A stretch of DNA of 64,000 bases from CAYSRC01 sp964446385. GTDB lineage: Bacteria; Bacillota; Clostridia; Oscillospirales; Ruminococcaceae. The stretch is taken from contig CAYUOH010000004.1 in the NCBI GenBank assembly GCA_964446385.1, forward strand, positions 62,001 to 126,000, in the 5' to 3' direction. Shown one piece after another: positions 18,949 to 27,455 of this stretch (position 1 is its first letter; each line of letters begins with the position of its first letter). The notes under the pieces were generated by a model. The model had not been told where the DNA came from and ran no database searches. It saw only the letters and a program-made list of their open reading frames with translations. The position numbers were made by a program, and so were the translations under genes.

Positions 18949-19832
18949 TTACCGTCTTCTTCATTTTCGGGAATTACAGGTAAAAGAGAAGCTATAGCAA
19001 CCTCAATCATAGAATCATCAGGTTCAAAAGCTGTAAAGCGCTGAACAAACATTCCAGGAGCCGAAAGTATCTTGCAAAACAGGTTGTCGTGCCCACCTGC
19101 GTACTGGATTATTTCGTATGATAACCCGATTACTACAGGTAACAGAAGGAGTTTTATTAGTACACGGACAATATAGCTGTCCCAGGTGATGAATGAAGAA
19201 ATGATAATACTGATCAGAATTACTATAAAAAGAAAACTTGTACCGCAGCGGGGATGAAAACGGCTGTGTTTTCTGACGTTTTCAACAGTAAGTTCCTCGT
19301 GCGCTTCATAACAGAATATGGTCTTATGCTCGGCACCATGGTATTCAAAAACCCTGTGAATTTCTTTCATTCTTGTTACAGTAAAAATATAAAATATAAA
19401 AATAAGTAACTTTATTATTCCCTCCGCCACAGAGCGAAGACCGCCCATATTTAGCCATTTGTCCAGCAGTCCGGTAAGGAACGTGGGAAGAAGTATAAAC
19501 AGACCTACGGCAATCAATACAGCCAGTACGGTGGACAACAAAGCGGAACCTCCGGTATCTTTCTCGTCGGGATATGCGAGATCGGCGGATTTCATAAGAT
19601 ATCCGTAGCCAGATTTCAGGCTGATAATCATTGCAGCTATACCGCGCACTACAGGTATCTTCGCAACCGGATTTTTAACGGAATCGGAAATCTCGGTGTA
19701 TATTGTTCCGTTTTTCATGCGAACAGCAAAACAGGTTTTTAAGGGACCTCGCATCATAATTCCATCGATTAGTGCCTGACCGCCTATTTTAGTTTTGAAT
19801 TTATCGGGCATTTTGTTAATATACCTTTCCAT
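18942..19832 (-). CDS. yqhQ: DUF1385 membrane protein (YqhQ-like)
   Basis: Polytopic membrane protein of the DUF1385 family, 296 residues, with about five hydrophobic segments (near 57-72, 100-122, 135-155, 195-215 and 222-240). The family hallmark GGQALIDGIMMRGP near residue 17 and the soluble EYHGAEHKTIFCYE block near 165 are both present. Function is unsettled. The first ATG lacks a clear ribosome site; the ATG seven codons later (19811) has GGAAAGG in front and may be the true start. It lies between the histidine kinase and prmC with tight spacing. Confidence 0.85.
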   Translation of the reverse strand: MERYINKMPDKFKTKIGGQALIDGIMMRGPLKTCFAVRMKNGTIYTEISDSVKNPVAKIPVVRGIAAMIISLKSGYGYLMKSADLAYPDEKDTGGSALLSTVLAVLIAVGLFILLPTFLTGLLDKWLNMGGLRSVAEGIIKLLIFIFYIFTVTRMKEIHRVFEYHGAEHKTIFCYEAHEELTVENVRKHSRFHPRCGTSFLFIVILISIIISSFITWDSYIVRVLIKLLLLPVVIGLSYEIIQYAGGHDNLFCKILSAPGMFVQRFTAFEPDDSMIEVAIASLLPVIPENEEDGKW

Positions 19833-19837
19833 AATAT

Positions 19838-21256
19838 TTAATTGTAAACCGGGATTATAACGGTGGCAGTAGTACCAATCCCGAGCTCGCTTTCATATAC
19901 AAGCGATCCATTATGGCTGTCTACAATGTCCTTTACCACTGCAAGACCTATTCCTGTACCGTTTGTAGAGTTGGAAGCCGTGTAGAATCTGTCGAAAATT
20001 TGTCCGAGCTCCTCCTTTGGGATACCACGTCCGAAATCGGAAATGCTGATGCTTACGTTATCGGCATCGGAAAGCTCGATAACGACGATTTTACCGCCGG
20101 GTTCTGAATATTTCAGTGCGTTGTCAAGCAGATTGATAAATACAGAAAGAAGGCGGCTTTTATCGCCCTGTATTTTAACCGATTCATCATTAAATGCTAC
20201 GTCAATCTCTACATTTTTACTATGTGCTTTTTCCTGATACAGTTCTGTTGATTCACGAACAACTTTCAGAATATCAATTACATCCATATTGAGGGACAGA
20301 CGTCCGTTTATTGTTCTGCTGAAATCAAGAAGATCCTCCACAAGAAGCGACAGGCGCTCGCTTTCGTTCAGAATAATATCCATACCTTTATTGAAAGTTA
20401 TTTCGTCGCGGTTCCCTATCATTTTTAGAGTTTCTGCCCAGCCGCGTATAGCGGTAAGAGGTGTGCGGAGTTCGTGGGACACACCGGAAATAAACTCATT
20501 TTTTAGCTTGTCGGTCTCAGAAAGACTTTCAGCCATATTGTTTATTGTATTTGAAAGGTCGCCTATCTCGTCACGGTAGGTATTTTCTATACGGGCATTG
20601 TAATCTCCGTGTGAGATTCTTTCGGCAGATTCGGCAACCTCGTTGATAGGAATTACAATAGAACGAATAAAATACATGCCGGTGAAAAGAGTAAACGCAA
20701 GGATTATTCCATCAACAAGAAGAAGAGTTCTTCCTGATTTATTTATCTGAGAGTCCACAGCAGCAAGCGATGTAACCATACGAAGTGCAGATATCTCGCC
20801 GACCGATACACCCAGATAATGTGTAAGGGCTGCTGTGTGAAGACCGTCAGGACCATACTCAAGACTGAATCCATCTCTGTTCATATCGGCGGAAGAAAAA
20901 TCTGTAAATCCGGAGGTAACTTCAGGCATAAAACCGCTTGAGGATACCAGGACGTTTCCGGTACTGTTGAGCAGCATAAGGTCAAACCTGTTACGTCCCT
21001 GGAAATTCTCAACAGCTCCGTTAAGGATACGTAGACGAGTCTTGCTGTTGTATTCGCCTTTCAGAGAAGCAAGACTTACCGACATAAAGTAATCCATTTC
21101 GTATTCCATGGAAGTCCGGACAAGACCGTAATAGTTGAGGCGAATATTATTGAAAACAAGAAAGGAAATCACCATAACCACAATTAAGATGGCCGACAGA
21201 TTAACTGCCGCCCATCTTCGAGCAATACCAGATTTTCCGCCTTTTTTTACAGACAT
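19838..21256 (-). CDS. Membrane sensor histidine kinase
   Basis: Classical two-component kinase of 472 residues. TM1 at about 17-36, an extracytoplasmic sensor region (37-175), TM2 at about 177-198, HAMP at about 198-250, then the HisKA domain with the phospho-accepting H261 in VSHELRTPL, the N box LLDNALKYS, G1 DFGRGI and G2 GTGIGLAV. It is 10 bases behind its response regulator gene, so the pair is a cognate system. The sensor domain is not one I recognise. The lipoprotein, amidohydrolase and GH25 genes upstream suggest an envelope-related stimulus, which is inference only. Confidence 0.93.
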   Translation of the reverse strand: MSVKKGGKSGIARRWAAVNLSAILIVVMVISFLVFNNIRLNYYGLVRTSMEYEMDYFMSVSLASLKGEYNSKTRLRILNGAVENFQGRNRFDLMLLNSTGNVLVSSSGFMPEVTSGFTDFSSADMNRDGFSLEYGPDGLHTAALTHYLGVSVGEISALRMVTSLAAVDSQINKSGRTLLLVDGIILAFTLFTGMYFIRSIVIPINEVAESAERISHGDYNARIENTYRDEIGDLSNTINNMAESLSETDKLKNEFISGVSHELRTPLTAIRGWAETLKMIGNRDEITFNKGMDIILNESERLSLLVEDLLDFSRTINGRLSLNMDVIDILKVVRESTELYQEKAHSKNVEIDVAFNDESVKIQGDKSRLLSVFINLLDNALKYSEPGGKIVVIELSDADNVSISISDFGRGIPKEELGQIFDRFYTASNSTNGTGIGLAVVKDIVDSHNGSLVYESELGIGTTATVIIPVYN

Positions 21257-21266
21257 AATTATTCAA

Positions 21267-21953
21267 TCAGACCGTCCAGCGGTATCCGAAGCCCCATACG
21301 GTTGTAATAATTTCACTGCCGTCTTTGCCGAGTTTGTTGCGAAGCCGGCAAACGTTTACATCCACTATTTTATAATCGCTTGCGAAGCTTTCACCCCAAA
21401 CCGATTTAAGAATAAAATCACGCTTGAGAGCAACCCCGGGATTGCGAAGGAACAGCTCCATGAGGCTGTATTCAATTTGGGTAAGATCCAATACGTAATC
21501 TCCTCGGCTTACGGTACGTGACACGCTGTCCAGAGAAAACTCTCCGCATACAATTTTAGATACAGGCATCGTTTCAGAATAAGTTATATCGGTGCGCCGG
21601 TAGACTGCGTCCACACGTGCAGTAAGTTCGCCTACACTGAACGGTTTTACAACATAATCATCGGCACCGCTTGCGAATCCGGAGATTTTGTCGGTCTCCT
21701 GGCTCTTGGCCGTAAGCATAATAATGCCGATGTTCTTATCGATTTTACGGATTTCGGTGCAAAAATCAATTCCGTTCTTTCCGGGAAGCATAATGTCCAG
21801 AAGTACAACATCGAACTGACTGCCCTCGTCGAAAAGTTGTTTTGCGTGTTCCGCGGATTCCACGCCGGTAACCTCATAACCGTTAATCTCGAGGTTCAGC
21901 GTAATAAGATCACGGATTCCGTATTCATCTTCCACAACCAGCACACGCTTCAT
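21267..21953 (-). CDS. OmpR-family response regulator
   Basis: 228 residues: receiver domain (1-120) with acidic pocket ED at 8-9, phosphorylation site D53 in LLDIMLPG, the T in MLTAKSQ and the K in VVKPFSVGEL; then a winged-helix DNA-binding domain with the usual ending TVWGFGYRW. It precedes the kinase gene in the same direction. Targets are unknown; no clear direct repeats were spotted next to the genes of this run. Confidence 0.95.
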   Translation of the reverse strand: MKRVLVVEDEYGIRDLITLNLEINGYEVTGVESAEHAKQLFDEGSQFDVVLLDIMLPGKNGIDFCTEIRKIDKNIGIIMLTAKSQETDKISGFASGADDYVVKPFSVGELTARVDAVYRRTDITYSETMPVSKIVCGEFSLDSVSRTVSRGDYVLDLTQIEYSLMELFLRNPGVALKRDFILKSVWGESFASDYKIVDVNVCRLRNKLGKDGSEIITTVWGFGYRWTV

Positions 21954-21969
21954 AATTTTACCCTTTCAA

Positions 21970-23217
21970 TCAGTAAGCAACAAAGTTTCTTATAATATAA
22001 CCGAGATCGGAAAAATCACATGAGGAGCGGTAGTAATATTTAAAATAAACTGACTGTTCAAGTAGATGATAGTCATCATCAGCAGGCTCGGTGTCGCCGA
22101 TATACTGTACTTTCAGCTCAAAAAGGTTCTTACCGTCATTTGAAAGAATTCTGAAAAGCGTACCGTCACCGGTTTCCTGGTCGACATAATTTTCGAGTGC
22201 CCAGTCATCGGGAACGAGAAGATCAAACCGGTAATCGGAGTTTGAAAGAGACAGAGCGGAAAATTCCACATTATCCATCGAAAAACCGTACCAGTATGTC
22301 CAGGCGTCGGCGTAAAGTACATCGTCGAAAGGTACAGACGTGGAAGGGACAGAAATAGACTGGTTTGAACGAATTGAGTGGCAGGAAGGTGATTTATAAG
22401 GCCTTAAAGTAAGATCAAGATATTTTCCACCGATATATGCCGGAGAAATCCCTTGTTCGGAAGGGAAAACAAATATCTCGGTCTGTTTTTTTTCTTCCAA
22501 GGTTGCCTCGTCTATAAACAAAGCTGCCGTTCCGTCGTAAAGCTGCCCTGAAAGGAGCTGGGAAATGGCCATTGTTCGCGAAGACAGAATACACTGGCTA
22601 TAAATAAGCTCATCAAGTGAAAGACCCTCAATATATTTTATAAACCAGTCGTCATTAAGTGTTGAAATATAGCAGATTTCCTCTATCCCGTCGCTGTCAA
22701 AGTCCCTGATAATAAAATCGGCGCAGTTTTCCTCAATACCGGATACCAGGCCATCTTTTCCGTAATAATATGATGTCAGAATCTGTTCACGGTTTCCGGA
22801 AGACCAGCAGACAAGAAGGAAATAATCACCGGAATCTCCTGGCAGAAACCTTACACTGCTAGCATCAGGGCCGGCACCTTCCAGATTGTCGGAAAGGAAC
22901 CAGACACCGTTTTCTTTTTCAAGAACGGCTATCCCCGAAAAAACACTTCCTGAGGGAATACTGTAGAACACAACGGCCTCGTCTGCACCGTCACGGTCAA
23001 GGTCAAAGAAAATTATAGGTAGCCTGCTGTCGCCAGAAAGGGGATATTTCAAAATAACGTCCCCCTCCGACAGAGAGTCTACCACATCCATAATCTTTTT
23101 CTGTTCTCCCGAAAGGGAAGGATTCACCAGCAGATCGTCTATTTCAGACTCTATCCCGCAGCCGGTAAAAACCGCAATAGTAAAAAGCAACAGAATAATA
23201 GCTGAGGCTTTTTTCAT
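21970..23217 (-). CDS. Lipoprotein with FG-GAP/VCBS-like repeats
   Basis: 415 residues beginning with a lipoprotein signal peptide: KK at 2-3, hydrophobic stretch, lipobox VFTGC with the lipidated Cys at 20. Two acidic repeats of the D-x-D-x-D-G type are visible (FDLDRDGADE near 71 and FDSDGIEE near 170), resembling calcium-binding FG-GAP/VCBS segments. I cannot assign a named family to the C-terminal half. It sits 16 bases upstream of the response regulator and so probably belongs to the same envelope-sensing unit; it could be an accessory sensor protein or simply a co-transcribed surface protein. Confidence 0.75.
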   Translation of the reverse strand: MKKASAIILLLFTIAVFTGCGIESEIDDLLVNPSLSGEQKKIMDVVDSLSEGDVILKYPLSGDSRLPIIFFDLDRDGADEAVVFYSIPSGSVFSGIAVLEKENGVWFLSDNLEGAGPDASSVRFLPGDSGDYFLLVCWSSGNREQILTSYYYGKDGLVSGIEENCADFIIRDFDSDGIEEICYISTLNDDWFIKYIEGLSLDELIYSQCILSSRTMAISQLLSGQLYDGTAALFIDEATLEEKKQTEIFVFPSEQGISPAYIGGKYLDLTLRPYKSPSCHSIRSNQSISVPSTSVPFDDVLYADAWTYWYGFSMDNVEFSALSLSNSDYRFDLLVPDDWALENYVDQETGDGTLFRILSNDGKNLFELKVQYIGDTEPADDDYHLLEQSVYFKYYYRSSCDFSDLGYIIRNFVAY

Positions 23218-23247
23218 GAACTACCTCTAAGTATATAATGGAAACAA

Positions 23248-24528
23248 TCAGATAAACTTGTCGAGTTCTCTTTCTACGTTAGCAAACTTTTTGATTTTCG
23301 GCTTGTTGATTATTTTGCCTTGTGAAACAACCATATCAAGCTTTCGTAGTCTTGCAAAGTTTTCGAGAGGATTGCCGTCGCAAACAATCATATCCGCAGA
23401 TTTTCCGGGTTCAATGCTGCCGGTGATGTTATCGATTTTCGCTATGCGTGCATTTCCCAAAGTCGCGGAATACAGTGAAATTTCGTGGCTGACTCCGCAG
23501 AATTTACAGAAATAATTCAGCTCGCGCCACATATCGTAATGGGTAATATACGGACAACCCGTATCAGTGCCGAGCCCCACTGGGATACCTTCTTCCAGGC
23601 ATTTTTTGGCGCATACGATAATACCTTCAAACACTACGTTGCCGTTGAACTGATCTGTTTCGGAAACGTGGCTTATTTCACGGTCGAACAGAGCATAGGG
23701 CAAAGCGGGTGAAATGGTGCAGATATCTGCGGATTTGTTTTTCTTGAAAAGTTCAATAATTTCATCATCAGGCATAGCACCGTGCTCTATTGTGTCAACT
23801 CCGCCTTCAAGTGCAACGCGGACACCCTCGGAACTTTCGACGTGTGCCGCGACCATGTAACCCAGGCTGTGAGCTTTTTCACATGCGGATTTAATATATT
23901 CGGGAGGCATTTTGAGAGCACCCGGCTCCCCTTTTTCCTTTGCGTCTAAAACGCCGCCTGTAATCATAAGTTTGATGATATCCGGATTATCCTTAGCTAT
24001 AATTTCAACATATTCTGCTGCTTCATCAGCTGATGTCGCTATATATCCAAGGGATCCGGCCATGTGACCGTTGGGAACCGATACGGCCATGTTGCTTGCG
24101 ATAATACGAGGACCGGTTGCTTTTCCGGTTTTGATGGCGTCACGCACCTTTGTATCAAAGTCGAAAACACCGCCGACCGTACGGATTGTGGTAACACCGC
24201 TCATAAGCTGGGTTTTGGCAGCAGTGCTGCATAAATTAAAAATGTACTTTTGAAGGAGCTTGTATTTTTTTACAAGAGCAACAAGTTTTCTGGCGTCGGT
24301 CTGTTTTTTCTTGGGCTTTCCATTTGCTGGAAGATGAACATGAAGATTAACAAGGCCGGGCATGATATATTTCCCAGCTAAGTCAATTACGACGTAACCC
24401 GAATAGTCACTGTCAGAAGGAACAATACCGTTTATTTTTTCACCGTCAACAAGAATTACATGGTCTTTTTGAGGCTTCATATTCTCGGTGCCGTCAAGTA
24501 TGATGCCGTTTGTAAAAGCGAATTTCAT
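23248..24528 (-). CDS. Metal-dependent amidohydrolase (imidazolonepropionase/prolidase-like)
   Basis: Cytoplasmic TIM-barrel amidohydrolase of about 426 residues with no signal peptide. The metal-binding HVHL is near residue 64, other ligands are expected in AAHVESSEG (near 228) and TIEHGAMP (near 248), and the conserved aspartate is in GLGTDTGCP (near 325). The pattern fits the group that includes Xaa-Pro/Xaa-Arg dipeptidases and imidazolonepropionase-like enzymes; substrate cannot be read from sequence. A start at 24576 would overlap the GH25 gene; the ATG at 24526-24528 with AAAGG in front is preferred. Confidence 0.83.
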   Translation of the reverse strand: MKFAFTNGIILDGTENMKPQKDHVILVDGEKINGIVPSDSDYSGYVVIDLAGKYIMPGLVNLHVHLPANGKPKKKQTDARKLVALVKKYKLLQKYIFNLCSTAAKTQLMSGVTTIRTVGGVFDFDTKVRDAIKTGKATGPRIIASNMAVSVPNGHMAGSLGYIATSADEAAEYVEIIAKDNPDIIKLMITGGVLDAKEKGEPGALKMPPEYIKSACEKAHSLGYMVAAHVESSEGVRVALEGGVDTIEHGAMPDDEIIELFKKNKSADICTISPALPYALFDREISHVSETDQFNGNVVFEGIIVCAKKCLEEGIPVGLGTDTGCPYITHYDMWRELNYFCKFCGVSHEISLYSATLGNARIAKIDNITGSIEPGKSADMIVCDGNPLENFARLRKLDMVVSQGKIINKPKIKKFANVERELDKFI

Positions 24529-24542
24529 AGTTAAAAACCTTT

Positions 24543-26297
24543 CTACCAGCCGAGATAACTGAAGTTCATGTCGCATTTTGTGGAAACACCCGGGCAGGAA
24601 CCGCTTCCGGTGTATTGCCAGATATCATATCGTTTCTTGTATGAGGGCTTTATATCAGTACTTCCCGTGTAGTTAGCAACCCAGACATAGTATCCCGTAA
24701 GCTGTGAATCGTTAAGTTCGTATTCGAAGAAGCTCTGACTGGCGTAAACACCAGCCATATAACCACCGCTTCGGATAGTCTCACAGAATGCGATGGCAAT
24801 TTGCGTACGAAGGCTTGCGGCAAGATAATCCGCTCTGCCAGAACGCCAGGAGGTGGCGTATTCAAGATCGATGAATATAGGATAATTCAATCCCCGGCCG
24901 TCTAGCTTGGCAAGACAGTAACTGGCCTCTTCAATAGCCTCCTCGACAGTAACGGCGGCGCTGAAGAAGTAGACGCCGACTTTTATGCCCGCATTGAGCG
25001 CACCATAATAATAATCGTAGAAATTTGAATCGGCGTATACCGAGCCTGTACCATAACCGCGCCCTCCGACACGTAGAACAACAAAATCAACACCGCTGGC
25101 CTTAACCTGTTGCCAGTTGATATTATCGTTCCATGCCGATACGTCGATGCCTAGAGAAACAGATCCGTTGCTACCGCGGCGGCCCTGGTCATCAAATATA
25201 TATGTTGTGCCCTGTATAACCTTTACACCGGTAACCGGAACACCGTTGTTGAAATAATACGTAAAACCGTCTAACACCTGCCAGCCGTAATATGTCTTGA
25301 CTTCTTTCTGAACTTTAACGGTAACGTTCTCGTTCCGAATATTGATTCCGGTATCGGCTTTTACGTTTCCGTCACCATCGATAAGGTCGTCCCAACCGTT
25401 CTGAACATCTGTTCTTGTTACTTCTTCGGTTACGACCTGGGTGGTTCCCTCACCTTGTCCTTCCGGTGTCTGATTAACCGGATTTTCAACAGTATGAGTA
25501 ACCTGTTCGGTAATGAAAACGTCCTTGGAGATAGCAGTAATATATCCGTCACCGTCGGTGGTTACAGAATATACAGACGTGGAGCCGTTGGTCATTGTAA
25601 GATAATATTTATCGTTTTGAGAAACAGTGTCGCCCTTTATTTTTACAACGGTTTCTTCTACTTGCTTGTAGGAGGTTTCAACATGGGAATTAACATAAAC
25701 TACATCGTTCACGACGCCAACATTACTAGTTGATTCATCTCGGGCACGGTTGTTTCCGTACTGGTTGTCGTTGCCCTCAAGTTCGACCTTGGTATCGTTC
25801 TCAAGGAGCTCGGTCACGTCGACCTTTTCATAGACGACACGTCGAGCAACGGATACTCGGGCGGGACTTGGAGAAGCGATTCCGTCCACCCTCTTAACGG
25901 TAACGATATAGTCGCCGGGATTAATATCGCCGGAGCTTACATAAACAGAACCATCCATATCATCGTCTATTACAGATATAGGGTCGTTAGTACCGTCGGA
26001 GGAAGTTATGACAATTTCAAACGCAACGCCGGAAAACGGTTCTCCGTCGGCTTTGTAGATATTGATCTGTAGATCTTGGTTGGCGGAAACGGCCTTCAGC
26101 TGTGCCGCGGCGTCATTGTTAATATATGCGGTACGGCGGAAAGGAGCATAGTTTACAAGAGAACCGCCGGATTCCTTCTGCACGTTTTCGATAACGGTGT
26201 TATCGGCAATACCATACACGCCGGCACCAAGGCACAATATCAGTGCCGCCACCAGAACAGAGGACACTATTCTGTTGATAATTTTATAAGAAATCAT
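24543..26297 (-). CDS. Secreted GH25 muramidase-like protein with Ig-like N-terminal region
   Basis: 584 residues. A signal peptide or membrane anchor covers about 10-30. A prealbumin/SpaA-like Ig segment is suggested at 75-150 (NIYKADGEPFSGVAF, then GDYIVTV). A low-complexity charged and Thr-rich region follows (155-335), then a short choline-binding-like repeat pair (GWQVLDGFTYYFN, GTTYIFDDQG at 338-370). The C-terminal GH25 domain has GIDVSAWN at 383-390 with the catalytic candidates D385, D477 and E479 (FIDLEYA). Members cut the beta-1,4 bond between MurNAc and GlcNAc. First gene of the run, behind a promoter at 26335-26363. Confidence 0.87.
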   Translation of the reverse strand: MISYKIINRIVSSVLVAALILCLGAGVYGIADNTVIENVQKESGGSLVNYAPFRRTAYINNDAAAQLKAVSANQDLQINIYKADGEPFSGVAFEIVITSSDGTNDPISVIDDDMDGSVYVSSGDINPGDYIVTVKRVDGIASPSPARVSVARRVVYEKVDVTELLENDTKVELEGNDNQYGNNRARDESTSNVGVVNDVVYVNSHVETSYKQVEETVVKIKGDTVSQNDKYYLTMTNGSTSVYSVTTDGDGYITAISKDVFITEQVTHTVENPVNQTPEGQGEGTTQVVTEEVTRTDVQNGWDDLIDGDGNVKADTGINIRNENVTVKVQKEVKTYYGWQVLDGFTYYFNNGVPVTGVKVIQGTTYIFDDQGRRGSNGSVSLGIDVSAWNDNINWQQVKASGVDFVVLRVGGRGYGTGSVYADSNFYDYYYGALNAGIKVGVYFFSAAVTVEEAIEEASYCLAKLDGRGLNYPIFIDLEYATSWRSGRADYLAASLRTQIAIAFCETIRSGGYMAGVYASQSFFEYELNDSQLTGYYVWVANYTGSTDIKPSYKKRYDIWQYTGSGSCPGVSTKCDMNFSYLGW

Positions 26298-26334
26298 AAA
26301 ATCTCCGTCGTTATTTCAAATCCATATAAAATAT

Positions 26335-26363
26335 ATATTACTATAAAATCGCCTAAATATCAA
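26335..26363 (-). promoter_or_regulatory. Sigma-A-type promoter for the GH25 gene run
   Basis: Minus-strand TTGATA, 17-base spacer, TAATAT, 37 bases before the GH25 start and directly behind the mrp terminator. Confidence 0.6.
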
Positions 26364-26365
26364 TA

Positions 26366-26397
26366 AAGGAGGGCACCGCGTAAACCGTGTCCTCCTT
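26366..26397 (-). terminator. Terminator after mrp
   Basis: Stem AAGGAGGACAC/GTGCCCTCCTT (minus strand, one wobble) with a loop of about 10 bases, followed by a short TTTATTGATATTT tail, nine bases after the mrp stop. The T run is poor but the stem is strong. Confidence 0.65.
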
Positions 26398-26405
26398 GAA
26401 GAGTA

Positions 26406-27221
26406 TTATAATTTATTTACGAGATTATCCAGATATTCAGTCTCAAATGACGCTATACATCCACTGTCGCAGGCGGAAGCAAGTCCCCTGTCGATGGGAA
26501 TAGCGTCGGTCAGAAGGACATTATATTCCTTTGCAAGCTCTTCGACATGACTTTCACCAAAAATATGAAGTTTTTCGCCGCAGTTAGGGCACTTTGCGTA
26601 ACTGTAGTTCTCGACAAGACCGAGCACCGGGATGTTCATAAGCTTTGCCATATTGATTGCTTTTTTGACAATCATAGATACGAGCTCCTGCGGAGAAGTG
26701 ACCACAATAATTCCGTCAACAGGAATGCTCTGGAATACGGTAAGTGGCACGTCTCCTGTTCCCGGAGGCATATCAACAAACATGTAATCTACGTCGCCCC
26801 ACTGTACATCAGTCCAAAACTGTTTTACGGTGTCTGCAATTATCGGTCCCCTCCATACAACGGGGTCGGTTTCGTTTTGAACCATCAGGTTCAGGGACAT
26901 CATCTTTATTCCCTCTGGTGTTACGTTGGGTAGTATGGCATCTCCGTTACCCATCGCAAGCTCATGTACGCCGAATGCATACGGGATGCTAGGGCCTGTG
27001 ATATCGGCGTCCAGAATGGCTACTGATCTCCCGGAATGATTCATTTTGGAGGCCAGTAGACATGTTACAAGGGATTTACCGACACCGCCTTTGCCGCTTA
27101 CGACAGCAATAATCTTTTTAATATGGGTATCAGAACGGGGCGCTTGAATAAAGCTCTTGTGGTCGGTCCTTTCGCCGCAGTTTTTTTCGCAGTTGGTACA
27201 GTCGTGATTACATTCAGCCAT
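26406..27221 (-). CDS. mrp: Mrp/NBP35-family ATP-binding Fe-S carrier
   Basis: 271 residues. P-loop ATPase with deviant Walker A GKGGVGKS near 43-50, thought to bind and hand over [4Fe-4S] clusters. The N-terminus carries a cysteine cluster (C4, C8, C11, C15), as in NBP35-type proteins, and a CPNC motif near residue 213 is the usual bridging cluster site. The MIP18-like N-terminal domain of some Mrp proteins is absent. Single-gene unit with an AGGAGA ribosome site and its own terminator. The SufC/SufB-like pair at 28332-29989 is nearby but oriented as a separate unit. Confidence 0.9.
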   Translation of the reverse strand: MAECNHDCTNCEKNCGERTDHKSFIQAPRSDTHIKKIIAVVSGKGGVGKSLVTCLLASKMNHSGRSVAILDADITGPSIPYAFGVHELAMGNGDAILPNVTPEGIKMMSLNLMVQNETDPVVWRGPIIADTVKQFWTDVQWGDVDYMFVDMPPGTGDVPLTVFQSIPVDGIIVVTSPQELVSMIVKKAINMAKLMNIPVLGLVENYSYAKCPNCGEKLHIFGESHVEELAKEYNVLLTDAIPIDRGLASACDSGCIASFETEYLDNLVNKL

Positions 27222-27243
27222 TATAGAATCTCCTGTTTTTCAA

Positions 27244-27272
27244 TTGACGTATGATAAAAATATTGTTATTAT
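27244..27272 (+). promoter_or_regulatory. Promoter of tRNA-Thr
   Basis: TTGACG, 17-base spacer, TATTAT; the mature tRNA begins 12 bases after the -10 element, which leaves a 5' leader of only a few bases. Confidence 0.7.
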
Positions 27273-27284
27273 AATTAAGCTTTT

Positions 27285-27360
27285 GCTCGTGTGGCTCAGT
27301 AGGTAGAGCAGCTCACTCGTAATGAGCAGGTCGTCCGTTCGAATCGGATCACGAGCTCCA
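27285..27360 (+). tRNA. tRNA-Thr (anticodon CGT)
   Basis: Full cloverleaf of 76 bases: acceptor GCTCGTG/CACGAGC, D arm GCTC..GAGC, anticodon stem GCTCA/TGAGC with loop CTCGTAA (anticodon CGT, reads ACG), T arm GTCCG/CGGAT with TTCGAAT loop, discriminator T and encoded CCA. Confidence 0.96.
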
Positions 27361-27391
27361 TAGGATGTCCTTTCGGGCATCCTATTTTTTA
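27361..27391 (+). terminator. Terminator after tRNA-Thr
   Basis: TAGGATGTCC/GGGCATCCTA stem of 10 bp (one wobble), TTTC loop, six T. It begins directly after the encoded CCA. Confidence 0.9.
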
Positions 27392-27397
27392 TCAGTC

Positions 27398-27427
27398 TAT
27401 CTATCATAATATTTTTTATGATAGATA
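27398..27427 (+). promoter_or_regulatory. 12-bp inverted repeat upstream of the HAD phosphatase gene
   Basis: TATCTATCATAA and TTATGATAGATA separated by six bases, perfect over 12 bp, 28 bases in front of the HAD start. No T run follows, so a terminator is unlikely; an operator or mRNA 5' hairpin are the options. Confidence 0.45.
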
Positions 27428-27455
27428 ACAACCTCTATAAAAGGCGGGTATATTA

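Noticed and set aside
23248..24528. Assignment of the amidohydrolase to a specific enzyme such as imidazolonepropionase
   Set aside because: Only general metal-binding motifs are visible and no histidine-degradation genes are near, so a specific substrate is not justified.
27240..27431. Minus-strand open frame across tRNA-Thr
   Set aside because: It is an antisense reading of the tRNA (RTDDLLITSEL pattern) with a TTG start and no ribosome site.
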